Origin: JBBQZO01 sp038207625
GTDB taxonomy: Bacteria; Pseudomonadota; Gammaproteobacteria; Burkholderiales; Burkholderiaceae_D
Reading direction: 5' to 3'
Length of the DNA: 64,000 nt
Assembly (NCBI GenBank): GCA_038207625.1
Contig: JBBQZO010000004.1
Coordinates: forward strand, 233,925-297,924
A model generated the notes under the pieces. The model worked only from the letters and a program-made list of their open reading frames with translations. It was not told the origin of the DNA and ran no database searches. Shown here in pieces: positions 37,882 to 48,000 of the stretch. The translations under genes and the position numbers were made by a program. The stretch's first letter is position 1. Every line of letters begins with the position of its first letter.

Positions 37882-39966
37882 CTATTTTGGCAAGCGCTCG
37901 CTGATTTCCAGGTTCGTCAGCGCCATGCCCAGCGCCCGCGTGTCGTGCGATTGGCCCAGTTGTTGTGGCGAGGTCGGCTGCGGGATCGCGATGGCCAGCA
38001 CGTGTTGCACGCCATCTGTTTCCAGGTCCAGCGTCAGCTCCTGGCGCGCCGCCGTGAGCTGAAAGCTGCGCTGGCGCGCGCCCACGCTGAGGACGAAAGC
38101 GCGCCCCACGTTCGGTCCGAACGCGTGTGCGGTGATGCGCACACGCAGTGCCTTCGGCAGCGGCTTGGCCAATTCCAGTTCCAGGCGGGGGCCGACAGTC
38201 CAGGTGCCCGACGCTTCGGCTTGCGACAAGCCGTCGGCGCGCACCAATCTTGGGTCGCGCACGGGGGTGCTGAATGTCAGGCTGTCGATCAGCCGGTCGG
38301 TCGGCATCACGCGCAGCAAGGAGAACTCGTTGACGGGCGCGACGTTCTGGACATCGCCTGTGACGGGATGGTTGCCAACGACCAGCAACCAGCGCTTGTT
38401 GCGCGGCAGCGTGGCGAGGTCGATGACGCTGTCGGCCGGGGTTGGACGCAGCTCGAGGCGGGTGTCGTCGAGGTGAAATTGCGCTTTGAACAGCCCGGAC
38501 GGATCGCTGCCGATGATCAGCAAGTCGGCACGCTCGGCCGCGCTCAGGTGTTGACGGGCGAACAGCCCGGCGCGATCGTACACGTCGGCTCGGGCGGCCT
38601 GGCGCACGCTCGACGTGATCACCAGACCGGCCAACAGCGCGAACGCCGGCATGAAACCGAACAGGAACACTTGCAGGCCAAGGCGGTTGTTCTTGATCCA
38701 GCAAATCAACGCACTGAGCGCGAGTACGGTGAGCACGTTGAAGATGCGTTCATGGCTGGTGAAGCCGCTCAATTCAGGACTGTCGACGCTGGTCGGATCA
38801 AACTGGGCCAGCAGGAAACAGCGCGCGCAGATGATGGCGATGATCAGCGGCGCGGCGCACAGCAGTTTCTTGGCAAGTGTGGGCTCGCTGGCGCGCCCCG
38901 GCAAGCGCGCTGCTGCCACGATGAGCAGCAGCGGGAAAATGAAATTGAAATACCGCATATGTAGGCGGGCAATCGTTTCGTACGGGCCCTGGCCGACCGC
39001 CGAGGCGGTAAACAGCACCGTCACCGCCAGTAGCGAGCCGAGCATCAGCAGCGTATAGACGATCAGCGTCGCGCTGTTGCGCCCACTGCCGGCGCGCGTC
39101 AGCGGATACGCCAGCATGGCGGCGAACGGCACGCCAAACAGCAGGGCTAGCCCCATCAGGTGACCTTGTAGATTCTGCAAAGCCAGCGGGATCAACTGCC
39201 AGGGTGTCTGGGCGGCACCGCTGTGGCTGGCCTGGTCGGCATACAGGCTGCCTAGCAAACCGAGCCCTTTGACATCGGCAAACAGGTAGCCGACGCCCAG
39301 TCGCACCACAGCGGTGCTGGCCACGGTCAGCCCGATCAGACGGGCCGCGTCGCCCATCCAGCGCGCGGCGCCGGTGCCGGCCCGCGCCGCATATGCGCTG
39401 TGCAGCAGGAACAGGCATAGCGCGGGCAGCAGGAACAGCGCATGCACCTTGATCATGGCGCTCAATCCCAGCGTGGCGCCCAGCACCAGAGCGCGCGCGC
39501 TGCTGGGCACCTCGACCAGGCGAAACGCACACCAGCTAAGCAGCCAGAAGGCCAGGAAGTAGCTCGCTTCCGGCATGAAAAATGCACTATACACATTCAA
39601 CGGGCTGCCGATGGCCAGCAGCGCGATCCCGGCGGCCAGCGCGGCGCCCATGAAACGGCGCGCAATCAAATAGACGAAGGGGGCGCCGGCCACGAACAGT
39701 ACGCTGTTCAGCACGCGTGCACAGGCGAGGAAATCGTCGCCGCAATAGGTGGTGAGGCGAAACATCGACAAATACACGTAGGATGGAATCGGCGTCTGGG
39801 CCAACGGAATCAGGCGCGCCAGGCTGCTATAGGTCCATTCGTCGGAAAAGATCGTCGGATACAGGCCCCTGTTGCGTAGCAATAGCAACAGGAAGGCCAG
39901 GAGCAGCGCGGGCAAGAACCAGCGCCGGGTGTCTATCCCGGCGAGTACAGCAGATAATTTTTTCAA
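37882..39966 (-). CDS. GT-C-like polytopic membrane glycosyltransferase
   Basis: A 694-residue protein with about 11 membrane helices. The first extracytoplasmic loop holds an acidic pair in FSDEWTYSSLARL, as in GT-C (family 39-like) enzymes that use polyprenyl-phosphate sugars. The last 150 residues form a soluble domain (LRVRITAHAFGPNVGRAFVLSVGARQRSF, PQPTSPQQLG) shared with the next gene upstream. The only possible start in place is TTG at 39966, nine codons behind the previous stop, which is in the same frame; weak translation or coupling is likely. It is the last gene of the locus. Confidence 0.8.
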   Translation of the reverse strand: MKKLSAVLAGIDTRRWFLPALLLAFLLLLLRNRGLYPTIFSDEWTYSSLARLIPLAQTPIPSYVYLSMFRLTTYCGDDFLACARVLNSVLFVAGAPFVYLIARRFMGAALAAGIALLAIGSPLNVYSAFFMPEASYFLAFWLLSWCAFRLVEVPSSARALVLGATLGLSAMIKVHALFLLPALCLFLLHSAYAARAGTGAARWMGDAARLIGLTVASTAVVRLGVGYLFADVKGLGLLGSLYADQASHSGAAQTPWQLIPLALQNLQGHLMGLALLFGVPFAAMLAYPLTRAGSGRNSATLIVYTLLMLGSLLAVTVLFTASAVGQGPYETIARLHMRYFNFIFPLLLIVAAARLPGRASEPTLAKKLLCAAPLIIAIICARCFLLAQFDPTSVDSPELSGFTSHERIFNVLTVLALSALICWIKNNRLGLQVFLFGFMPAFALLAGLVITSSVRQAARADVYDRAGLFARQHLSAAERADLLIIGSDPSGLFKAQFHLDDTRLELRPTPADSVIDLATLPRNKRWLLVVGNHPVTGDVQNVAPVNEFSLLRVMPTDRLIDSLTFSTPVRDPRLVRADGLSQAEASGTWTVGPRLELELAKPLPKALRVRITAHAFGPNVGRAFVLSVGARQRSFQLTAARQELTLDLETDGVQHVLAIAIPQPTSPQQLGQSHDTRALGMALTNLEISERLPK

Positions 39967-39993
39967 TTTTTGAAATCGTGTTGGTGCGCGCTG

Positions 39994-42075
39994 TTATGGG
40001 GCGTCAATTTGCAGTTTGGCGATGCCGATGCCGAGCAGGCGTTCATCGCCACCCATGCCCAGCATTTTGGGCGAGGTGGGGACCGGAACGTCGATCGTGA
40101 TGCTTTGCGCGCCGCTCGGATTGTCGAATTCAAGCAGTTTTTCCGCGCCTGCGTCGCCCAGCGTAAAACTGAGCGTGCGTTCGCCCAGATGGGCCACAAA
40201 CGCTTTGCCCACGTTCGGGCCGAACGCATGCGCAAACAGATGCAGCGTGAATTTTTTCGGCAACGGCGCCGCAAAGGCGATCGTCACGTGTTCGCCAGAC
40301 GACCAGGTGCCCCATAGTTCGGTGACCGACATGCCTTGCACGCCGGCGAGCACGCCTGGCCAGGCCGAGATATTGAACGGGATCGTCGTGCTGCCCTTCA
40401 AAGTCTGCACCGTTGGCAGCGCCACCGCCGACCATTGCTTGGTGTTCAGGTCAAGCAGGCACAGACCGCTCACCTTGTGGGTCAATGCGTAGGCGAACAC
40501 CCGTGCTTGATAGTCGGGCCGGTTGGGCGCGCCGAACACCCAGTCGGGTGGATTGAACGACGCAAAACCATTCAGCGTCGGCAGGCCCGTCATTTGCGCC
40601 ACCATCATTGCCGTCACATTGTGGGCATACTCGTCCGTGTGGGGATCGGGATGCTGCTCGTTGTTCCAGCCCGATGCATAAAACGCCCGACAGCCGGCCG
40701 GCACCGGGTGGGGCAGCGCGATGCGTGCCAATTCGGTTTTCCGATCCAGATTCATGTACGGGGTGTTGGCTTCGCCTAGCAGCAGCAGCGCCGCCAGCAG
40801 CGCCGCGATCGGCACGGACAGGCGCTGGCGCGCCAGATACACGAGCGCGATGATGACCACTGGCAGGGCCAGAAGAATCTGATAGATCGAGATCATGCGC
40901 AGTGCTTTCGCGCCAGGCAGCAGGTGGTAGATCGCGAACCAGGCACTGTGGCCGAAGAAGGCCAGCGTGAGCGGCCAGCTGATCAGCGTCGCCAGCGCCA
41001 GCGCCACCAGTACGCGGTTCGATTCGGGCCGGCGGGCCGCTTTCAGCAGGTGCACGCAGCCGAACACGAACAGCGCCAGCAGGACCGGCGTAAAACCGGT
41101 GTTGTAATACTCGCTTGGGGGCGTCGTGCTTGCGGGGAAGTACGACAGCAGATGCTGATAAAGGTGACCGAACATGAAATTGTCCGGGCCGACCTGCAGC
41201 ACGCCGCTGGGCGTGCCCAGATCGCGCGCGAGCGTTTCATACGAACGCACCCCCACCTCGCGCGATTTTGGCAGGTAGATCAGCACGAACGGGAGCACCG
41301 ACGCCAGCGCCGATCCGATCACCAACAGCACGGCGCCGACATGGCTCGCCAGCTTGCCCCATAGCGCTGCCCGGCCGCTGCGGCCCGCGTTGAGTAACAG
41401 TACTGCCGTCATGACGAGCGTGAAGTACATGAAGAACCATGCCATGTAAAAGCACGTCAGGCACCACGCGCCGTACAGGACGCCGGCGGCGATCCCCTTG
41501 CGCGTGAACTGGCTGATTGCGCCGTCGAGCAAGGCGCGCACGCTTTGCCACAGCAGCAAAGCGAGCACGGGCGCGATGGCGACACTGGCCAGTTGCACGC
41601 GCCAGCCGTGGATCGTCATGCCGTTGCTAAGGGTAAATAGCAGCGCCGCCAGCGCCGACCAGGAAAACGACAGCGCGAACGCCTTGCGGCACAGCAGATA
41701 GGCGCCGGCGAAGCCGACCGCCTTGATCACCAGCCCTGTCAGTTCGGTCGCCAGAAAAGGGTCCACGCCGAGCAGGCGAAACGGCAGGTACGCCAGGCCG
41801 ATCAGGAAATAGCCGTCGGTCTGGGCCAGCGTGTCGGCGTAGGGATAGAAGTAGCCGGCATCGGACCATGACGCCAGCCCCCGGAAGACGCGGAACCAGT
41901 GTTCCAGGATGCTGGTGGCGATCACGCCGTCGTAGCGGTCGCCTTGCAGGACGCTAAAGCCGTTCATCAACTGGAATCGCATCAGGAACGCCAGGCACAT
42001 GGCCAGCAGTGCGATCAGCAGCATAGCGCGTTGCAGACGACCCGGATCGGTCGGTGTGGCGGATGGCAAGTTCAT
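39994..42075 (-). CDS. GT-C-like membrane protein with shared C-terminal domain
   Basis: A 693-residue protein with some 11 membrane helices, beginning after a short cytoplasmic tail (LQRAMLLIALLAMCLAFLMRFQLMNGFSVLQGDRYDGVIA). A conserved Asp-containing first loop (GDRYDG) and the overall layout fit a GtrII-like or GT-C transferase. The C-terminal domain (FTLHLFAHAFGPNVGKAFVAHLGERTLSF, VPTSPKMLGMGGDERLLGIGIAKLQI) is a homologue of that of the following gene. ATG at 42075 with CGGAG upstream preferred over 42123. It works with the GtrA and GtrB proteins encoded just before. Confidence 0.8.
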   Translation of the reverse strand: MNLPSATPTDPGRLQRAMLLIALLAMCLAFLMRFQLMNGFSVLQGDRYDGVIATSILEHWFRVFRGLASWSDAGYFYPYADTLAQTDGYFLIGLAYLPFRLLGVDPFLATELTGLVIKAVGFAGAYLLCRKAFALSFSWSALAALLFTLSNGMTIHGWRVQLASVAIAPVLALLLWQSVRALLDGAISQFTRKGIAAGVLYGAWCLTCFYMAWFFMYFTLVMTAVLLLNAGRSGRAALWGKLASHVGAVLLVIGSALASVLPFVLIYLPKSREVGVRSYETLARDLGTPSGVLQVGPDNFMFGHLYQHLLSYFPASTTPPSEYYNTGFTPVLLALFVFGCVHLLKAARRPESNRVLVALALATLISWPLTLAFFGHSAWFAIYHLLPGAKALRMISIYQILLALPVVIIALVYLARQRLSVPIAALLAALLLLGEANTPYMNLDRKTELARIALPHPVPAGCRAFYASGWNNEQHPDPHTDEYAHNVTAMMVAQMTGLPTLNGFASFNPPDWVFGAPNRPDYQARVFAYALTHKVSGLCLLDLNTKQWSAVALPTVQTLKGSTTIPFNISAWPGVLAGVQGMSVTELWGTWSSGEHVTIAFAAPLPKKFTLHLFAHAFGPNVGKAFVAHLGERTLSFTLGDAGAEKLLEFDNPSGAQSITIDVPVPTSPKMLGMGGDERLLGIGIAKLQIDAP

Positions 42076-42142
42076 GCGCGGCTCCGGCAAGTGTGAACAC
42101 ATGGCTGGCGCGCCGCCGCGCACGCGCGCGATAGAAGTTGAT

Positions 42143-42520
42143 TCATTTGAAGATCCAATATTTTCCGAGTAAGAAACCGATGATGGCGATGATGGGCAGC
42201 GAGACCAGTTTGCCGGCCAGCGCGTCGCCCAACAACGCCATCGACAGGCTGACGCAGCTCAGCGTGAACAGATAGTTGATGCCGACCACGCACAGGTAGC
42301 GCGCAAAACTGAAGGCGCTGGCCGAGCGCTGGAACGTCAGCTTGGAGTGAAACGTGTAGTTGATCAGCAGGCCGCAGACAAAGCCGATCGAGGTCGCGAT
42401 CACATAATTGATCCCGCGCATGATCAACAACTGCATGATGGCGATGTCGCACAGCGCGCACAGCACGCCGCCCGACAGGTAGATCAGAAACTGGCGCTGG
42501 CGCGCGATCAGCTCACGCAT
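42143..42520 (-). CDS. GtrA-family flippase-like protein
   Basis: A 125-residue protein with four membrane helices (FLIYLSGGVLCALCDIAIMQLLIM, YVIATSIGFVCGLLINYTFHSKLTF, ARYLCVVGINYLFTLSCVSLSMALL, LVSLPIIAIIGFLLGKYWIFK), the GtrA signature arrangement. It overlaps gtrB by 8 bases. Together with GtrB it should supply lipid-linked sugar on the outer face of the inner membrane to the GT-C proteins downstream. Confidence 0.92.
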   Translation of the reverse strand: MRELIARQRQFLIYLSGGVLCALCDIAIMQLLIMRGINYVIATSIGFVCGLLINYTFHSKLTFQRSASAFSFARYLCVVGINYLFTLSCVSLSMALLGDALAGKLVSLPIIAIIGFLLGKYWIFK

Positions 42521-43493
42521 GGCGCGCGCGAAAGCGCAGTTTTTTGTGGATCGGATGGCGCGGCACCGAGGCGATGTCGTAGGCCAGAAAGGCCAGCGTG
42601 AGCTGTACGCCCATCATGATCGGCAGCGCGGCCAGCATGACCGTTCCGGCCGGCGTGGTCAGGTTGGCGCGCGCCGACGCGATCCAGTGCCAGATGCCGT
42701 AGCCACTGCCCAGCGCGATCAGCGTCAGTCCCAGCGGCAGCTCAATCGAGGCCAGCGACATATTGCGCAGGTAGTAATTGTAGAACAGGCGTTTGAAGAA
42801 ATTGCGCACATGCTTGAGCAGGAATTCGGTGACGATCTGCGACACCTTCAGGTTGCTGACCTCGTCGCCGTACACCGCATCCATCGGCACATCGACGACA
42901 ACGGCGTTGAGCGTATTGAGGCGAAACAGCATGTCGGTCTCGAAGAAATAGCGCCGGCTGATTTTGTCGAACGGCAGGTGGCGCGCCGCGTCGGCATGGA
43001 TCGCCGTGTAACCGTTAGTGGGGTCGAACAGGTCCCAGTATCCGGATGAGACTTTGGTCATCAAGGACAGCACCGCGTTGCCGAACAGGCGCAAAGGCGG
43101 CATCGAGCGGATCTGCTCGAGATCGAAAAAACGGTTGCCTTTGGTGTAATCGGCCTCGCCGGCCAGGATGGGCGCGACAAAATCGGGTATCAAGCGCGCA
43201 TCCATCTGGCCGTCGCCATCGACCTTGACGATCACTTGCGCGCCGTCGGCGATCGCGGCCGCGTAGCCGGTCAGCACGGCGCCACCGACGCCTTGGTTGT
43301 GCGCGTGGCGCAACACCGTCACGCGCGGGTCGCGACAATTGGCGCTGACGAAGTCGCCCGAGTTGTCCGGGCATTGGTCGTCGACGACGTAGATGCGCGT
43401 CACCTCGGGACCGATTCCGGCGATCACGCCGAGGATATGGCGGCTGACCCGGTAGCTGGGGATGACGACAGAAATCGAATTACTCGGGTGCAT
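42513..43493 (-). CDS. GtrB-like family-2 glycosyltransferase
   Basis: A 326-residue membrane-bound GT2 enzyme. The catalytic domain has VVIPSYRVSRHILGVI, VDDQCPDNSG, VKVDGDGQMDARLIPDF (DxD-type acidic residues) and the family DPTNGYTAI block with SRRYFFETDMLFRL. Two C-terminal helices (ELPLGLTLIALGSGYGIW, GTVMLAALPIMMGVQLTLAFLAYD) anchor it. It should transfer a sugar from a nucleotide sugar to polyprenyl phosphate. First gene of the Gtr sub-operon with its own promoter at 43731-43760. Confidence 0.92.
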   Translation of the reverse strand: MHPSNSISVVIPSYRVSRHILGVIAGIGPEVTRIYVVDDQCPDNSGDFVSANCRDPRVTVLRHAHNQGVGGAVLTGYAAAIADGAQVIVKVDGDGQMDARLIPDFVAPILAGEADYTKGNRFFDLEQIRSMPPLRLFGNAVLSLMTKVSSGYWDLFDPTNGYTAIHADAARHLPFDKISRRYFFETDMLFRLNTLNAVVVDVPMDAVYGDEVSNLKVSQIVTEFLLKHVRNFFKRLFYNYYLRNMSLASIELPLGLTLIALGSGYGIWHWIASARANLTTPAGTVMLAALPIMMGVQLTLAFLAYDIASVPRHPIHKKLRFRARHA

Positions 43494-43730
43494 ATTGGTT
43501 CAATCCATGGGTTCGGCTCAAACGATGATGTTTGAATTGCAGACCGGTGGTGCAGGAATCGGCGGATGAGGTTGAATTCATTCTGGGATGCTCATGTTGA
43601 AGAAAGACATAGCGCATCGACGCGGGCGCCAGGCTTGCGCGCGCAGGACGGGCCGCGCGCTGTCTGCGCGTGCCGGCGTGCCGGGAGAGCGATGCGCATA
43701 AAGATATGATTTGACGAAAATATTGAGCAT

Positions 43731-43760
43731 TTTATCATCGAGTGCGACGCCGTATCTCAA
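43731..43760 (-). promoter_or_regulatory. Promoter of the Gtr sub-operon
   Basis: On the minus strand TTGAGA (43760-43755) and GATAAA (43736-43731) are separated by 18 bases. The -35 box overlaps the stop codon of the acyltransferase gene. A leader of about 230 bases would precede gtrB. Confidence 0.5.
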
Positions 43761-45043
43761 GGGTCCAGCGCGCCGGGACGCGCGCCCGCCGCAACGATGG
43801 AGACGCCGGCGGCCCCGGGCGAGTGCGTCGCGGCGCCGATCAGACGCCTGGACCAGGCCAAGGCGGGGCGGTCGACCAGTCGCTCGAACAGCGCCGCCGC
43901 GCCGTAGGTAGCGGACAGCCCCAGCACCAGTGCGCCGGCAACGGCCAGCCAATACGAGAATGGTGCAAGGTGCGCAAATGTCAGGCAGCCGACCGTGAGC
44001 AGGATGGGGAAATGCAGCAGGTAGGCGCTAAATGATACCTTGCCCATCCATAGCGCGGGGCGACAAGACAGCCAGCGCTGGGCGCCACCGTTGAACAGGA
44101 TGCCGCAGAAAATCAGCATCGCACCGAGTTCGCTTTGCCAATGAAAGTCGCTTTCTGCACTGAGCACGGTGAGCGCTTTCAAGGCGACGCCGGCGCGTGT
44201 GACCAGCGCATTATCCTTGCTCACGCACAGGACCAGGCCGACCAGGATCAGCAGCGCGCCGGCCACGGCAAGGCCGGCGTAACGCTGGCGCAAGGCAGCG
44301 ATGCGCGCATGCGCCAGATACAGCACGAAGCCGAGCATGAACAAGGCGTAGTGGCTGGTGCCAACGACGAGTGCGAGCAGCGCGAAAGCGCTCCAGAACA
44401 GCGGGCGCGCCAGACGCCGGTAGCCAAACGTCAACGACAGCAGCAACAGCGAACCCCAGAATTCGACATGCAAGGTCCACATCGGCGCGTTGACCGCCAT
44501 GCCGATCGGGGCTGGCGCGAACAGGCTGTGCGGGTCCAGGCTGGTCGGAAACAGTGACGAACCCTGATAGCCGATCAGCATGGCGTTGAGCAGCCCATCA
44601 CGCGCCAGTGCCGCCGCATCGAGCCGGTTGTGGCCAAGCGCGTTCAGCCAGGCCGATTGCGAGTGGACGTAGGCGTTCTGCCTGGCGTCCGGCAGCGCCC
44701 ATAGCAGCAGCGCGGCAATGCAAAACGCGGCCATCAGCGGCAAAAACAAACGCAAGAAACGTTTTGTCAGCAGCCTTGCAAACGAGCGCTGGGCATACAG
44801 GAACGAGGGCGTCAGCACCACACCGCTCATGATGAAGAACAGATACACGGCCGAATAGCCATCGATCAATTCGAACCAGGGCGAGCGCGCCAGCGTGGCC
44901 TCCCAGCTGAAATGGCTGGGTCCGCCGACCCGCGCGAATACCGGCAGCAAGGCCGCGCAATAGTGCAGCAATACCACCTGCAAGGCGCAATAGCCGCGCA
45001 AGCCTTCAATGAACAATCGTTTGTGCGCGCGCGGATCGGTCAT
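43757..45043 (-). CDS. OafA-like acyltransferase (acyltransferase family 3)
   Basis: A 428-residue protein with ten or more membrane helices; the N-terminus FIEGLRGYCALQVVLLHYCAALLPV has the family arginine and the catalytic-type histidine. FFIMSGVVLTPSFLYAQ and LRLFLPLMAAFCIAALLLWAL are further family blocks. These enzymes acylate (often acetylate) sugars of surface polysaccharides. Its start overlaps the stop of the four-unit glycosyltransferase gene by four bases (45040-45043), so the two are coupled. Confidence 0.9.
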   Translation of the reverse strand: MTDPRAHKRLFIEGLRGYCALQVVLLHYCAALLPVFARVGGPSHFSWEATLARSPWFELIDGYSAVYLFFIMSGVVLTPSFLYAQRSFARLLTKRFLRLFLPLMAAFCIAALLLWALPDARQNAYVHSQSAWLNALGHNRLDAAALARDGLLNAMLIGYQGSSLFPTSLDPHSLFAPAPIGMAVNAPMWTLHVEFWGSLLLLSLTFGYRRLARPLFWSAFALLALVVGTSHYALFMLGFVLYLAHARIAALRQRYAGLAVAGALLILVGLVLCVSKDNALVTRAGVALKALTVLSAESDFHWQSELGAMLIFCGILFNGGAQRWLSCRPALWMGKVSFSAYLLHFPILLTVGCLTFAHLAPFSYWLAVAGALVLGLSATYGAAALFERLVDRPALAWSRRLIGAATHSPGAAGVSIVAAGARPGALDP

Positions 45044-48000
45044 GGTGTTCCCGCCAGGTCCTGGCCGCCGGCCAGAATGGCACGCAGTTCGCGCGCATTG
45101 TGGGCCCAGTCATGCCACACCATGTGCTGCGAGGACGGCGCGGCGCCGCGCCCATGCTGTTCTAGCCACACGGTGATCGCGGCAGCCAAATCGCCCGCTG
45201 CCAGGCCGCTGAAGTAGCTCGCGTGCTGCTGCGCCACTTCGCGAAACACCGGCAAGTCGCGCGCGATGATCGGCAAGCCGCACTGGGCCGCCTCAATCAA
45301 GGGCAGGCCGAAGCCTTCGCCCTCGCTGGGGGCGAGCAGGCAGCCGGCCGCCGTATACAACTTTTGCAGGTATTCATCGCTGACGCCGGGCAGCCACAAC
45401 AGGCGCTGGCCCAGTTCGGGGTGGTTCGCCAGGCGCGCCATGATCTGCGGAATGCTGCGGCGCGCCGCGTCGGGCAGTCCGACCCAGCCTTCGCGCCCGA
45501 CGATGACCAGGATGGCGTCGCTGCCGGCGGCCCACAGCTGCTCAAACGCCAGCAGGGTTTGCAGATAGCCCTTGCGCGGCTCGATCGTGCCGACCACGAA
45601 AAAGCTGGGCGCGCCGGCCAGTTGCGCCAGCACCGCCTCGACATTGTCGGGCAGGCCGACGCTGGGCACCGAGGCGCCCAGATCGGCGCCGTGGTGCAGC
45701 ACGGCCAGCTTGACGCTCGACTGGGGAACGTGCTTGGCCAGCCACTGCGCCAGCTGGTCGGCCACCGCCTGCGAAATGCAGATCAGCCGGTCGGCGTGGC
45801 GCGCGATCGCCTCCAGATAGCGCCCATGCACCCGGTCCGACTGGTCCGGGAAGAAATCCGGGCGCAGCACCGGCAGCAGGTCGTGGATCAGGAAATTGAC
45901 TTGCACGCCGGCCGTGCGCCACTGCGCGTACAGACCGGCGGCGGCGGCGCCGGCCACCGCGTCGGGCGAATAGTCGGGGCTGTAGAACAGGTCGCCCGCT
46001 TGCACCTCGACGGCCGGGTCGGGCGCGTCGGCCTGCTGCGCGGCCACCGAGCCGGGCACCAGCCGGTTGGCGTAGCGGCGCGCGTAACGGTAATGCCAGG
46101 CGCCGCCGTCGTTGCTCAGATAGACCGCTTCGACGCGCAGGCCGGCCGGCGGATTGGACAGCAGCGCGTGCAACTGGGCCCGCACCACCCGTTCTATGCC
46201 GGTCTGCAAATCGTGCCGTACGATGTTCGACACGTCGACCAGCAACTGCGGCTCGGCCTGCAACTGCGTGGTGGCCGGGCCGACCGGTTCAAGCAAGCCC
46301 AGCAGCGCCGGGGCGCCCGCGACGCTGCGGTACCACTGCTGCTGCAGCACGCAGGCGCGCAATTGCTGGGTGCACTGGGCCCAGGTCAGCCACGGCATGT
46401 CGTGCGAACCGGGCGCCTGGCCTTGCGCGTGCAGCGCCAGCCAGGCCGTGAGGGCGTCGGCCAGCGCGCGCGCGTCCAGCCCGTCGAAGTAGTAGGCATG
46501 CGCGCCGGCCACTTCGCGAAACACCGGCAAGTCGCGCGCGATAATGGCGATGCCGTGCTGGGCCGCTTCGATCAGCGGCAGGCCGAAACCCTCGCCTTCG
46601 GACGGGGCCAGCAAAGCCTGGCAGCACTGGTACAACTGGGCCAGCATTTCATCGCTGCAGCCGTCCAGCCAGAATAGTTTGCTGCCGTTGGCCGGATGGC
46701 GGCGCAGGCGCGCCACCAGCGCATCGACCATCCAGCCGGCCTTGCCGACGATGACCAGGTTGACCGCCACGCCCTGTTCCCACAGCAGCTCGAAAGCTGC
46801 CAGTGCCTGCGCGTGGCCCTTGCGCGGCTCGAGCGTGCCGACCATCAGCAGGCTGGGACGCGCGCGCACTTGCTGCAAGATCTGCTCGGCGCCTTCGGGC
46901 ATGCCGTCGCTGGGGGCGCTGGCGTCGATGTCGGCGCCCAGGTGAAAGTAACCGATGTTGAGCGCGCGCCGGCGCGGCGTGGCCAGGCTGGCCAAGTAGC
47001 TGATGACGTCGTCGGCGACGGTGCGCGAGATGCACACCAGGCCGTCCGAGACGGCCGCGATGGCCGGCAGCCAGGCCTTGATGTCGCGCTCTGCATTGGG
47101 CGGAAACACGTCCGGGCGCAGGATGGGCAGGATGTCGTAGACCACGAAATACACCTGCACGGCGCGCTCGCGCAACTGCTGCAGGCGCGCGCGGTTCTGC
47201 ACGGTGCCGTCGGTAAACAGGTCCAGGCCGAGAAACAGGTCGCCCGATTTGGCGTCGATCAGGTCGTCGTGCAGCGGCGGGCCGTCGATGCCGAGCAGGC
47301 GCGCGCTGGCGCTGCGCGCGTGCCGGTAGGGCGCGCCGCCGCCCACGCTGTATACCGGTTCGATCCGGTAGCCGGGCGGGGTGTCGTCCAGCAGCGCCTT
47401 GAGCACGCTGCGCACCACGCGCTGGATGCCCGTCTTGTGGTCCGTTTGCACCAGCGCCGAGATGTCGACGAACAGCTGGCGCCCACTGCCGGGGCGCGCG
47501 TTGGCGCTGATCGCCACGGCCAGCGCGCTCATGTCGCAGCCGGGCGGGGTGATGCGCGCCAGGCTGTTGACCAGCGCGGGGTAGGGCGCGTGGCGGGCGA
47601 ACTGCTCGATCGCCTCGACGTACAGCTGGCCGACCCGGCCGGGCGCGTGTTCGGCGCGGATGTAGGCGCGTCCGCGCAGCGACAGCCCGGCGCGCAAGGC
47701 GGCGTCGCCGCGCAGCGCCGTCAGCGCCTGGCCCAGCGCGTCGTCGGTGTAGCGGTCGGCCAGCTTGTAGAGCACCGCGTCGGGCAATTCGGCGCTGGCG
47801 CCGTGCGCGTTGGCGATGGTGGGCACGCCGTACAGCAGGCAGTCGAGCACCGCGGCCGAGGTTTCGCCGCGCGAGTTGGTGCGCAGCTGGACGGCGGCGT
47901 CGCAGGCGGCGAGATAAGTACAGTATTGCGGGTGGGTGACGAAGCCGGTGATGCGCGGCGCGTTGGCGCCATCGCCGGCGTCGATGCGGCGCTGCAGCGC

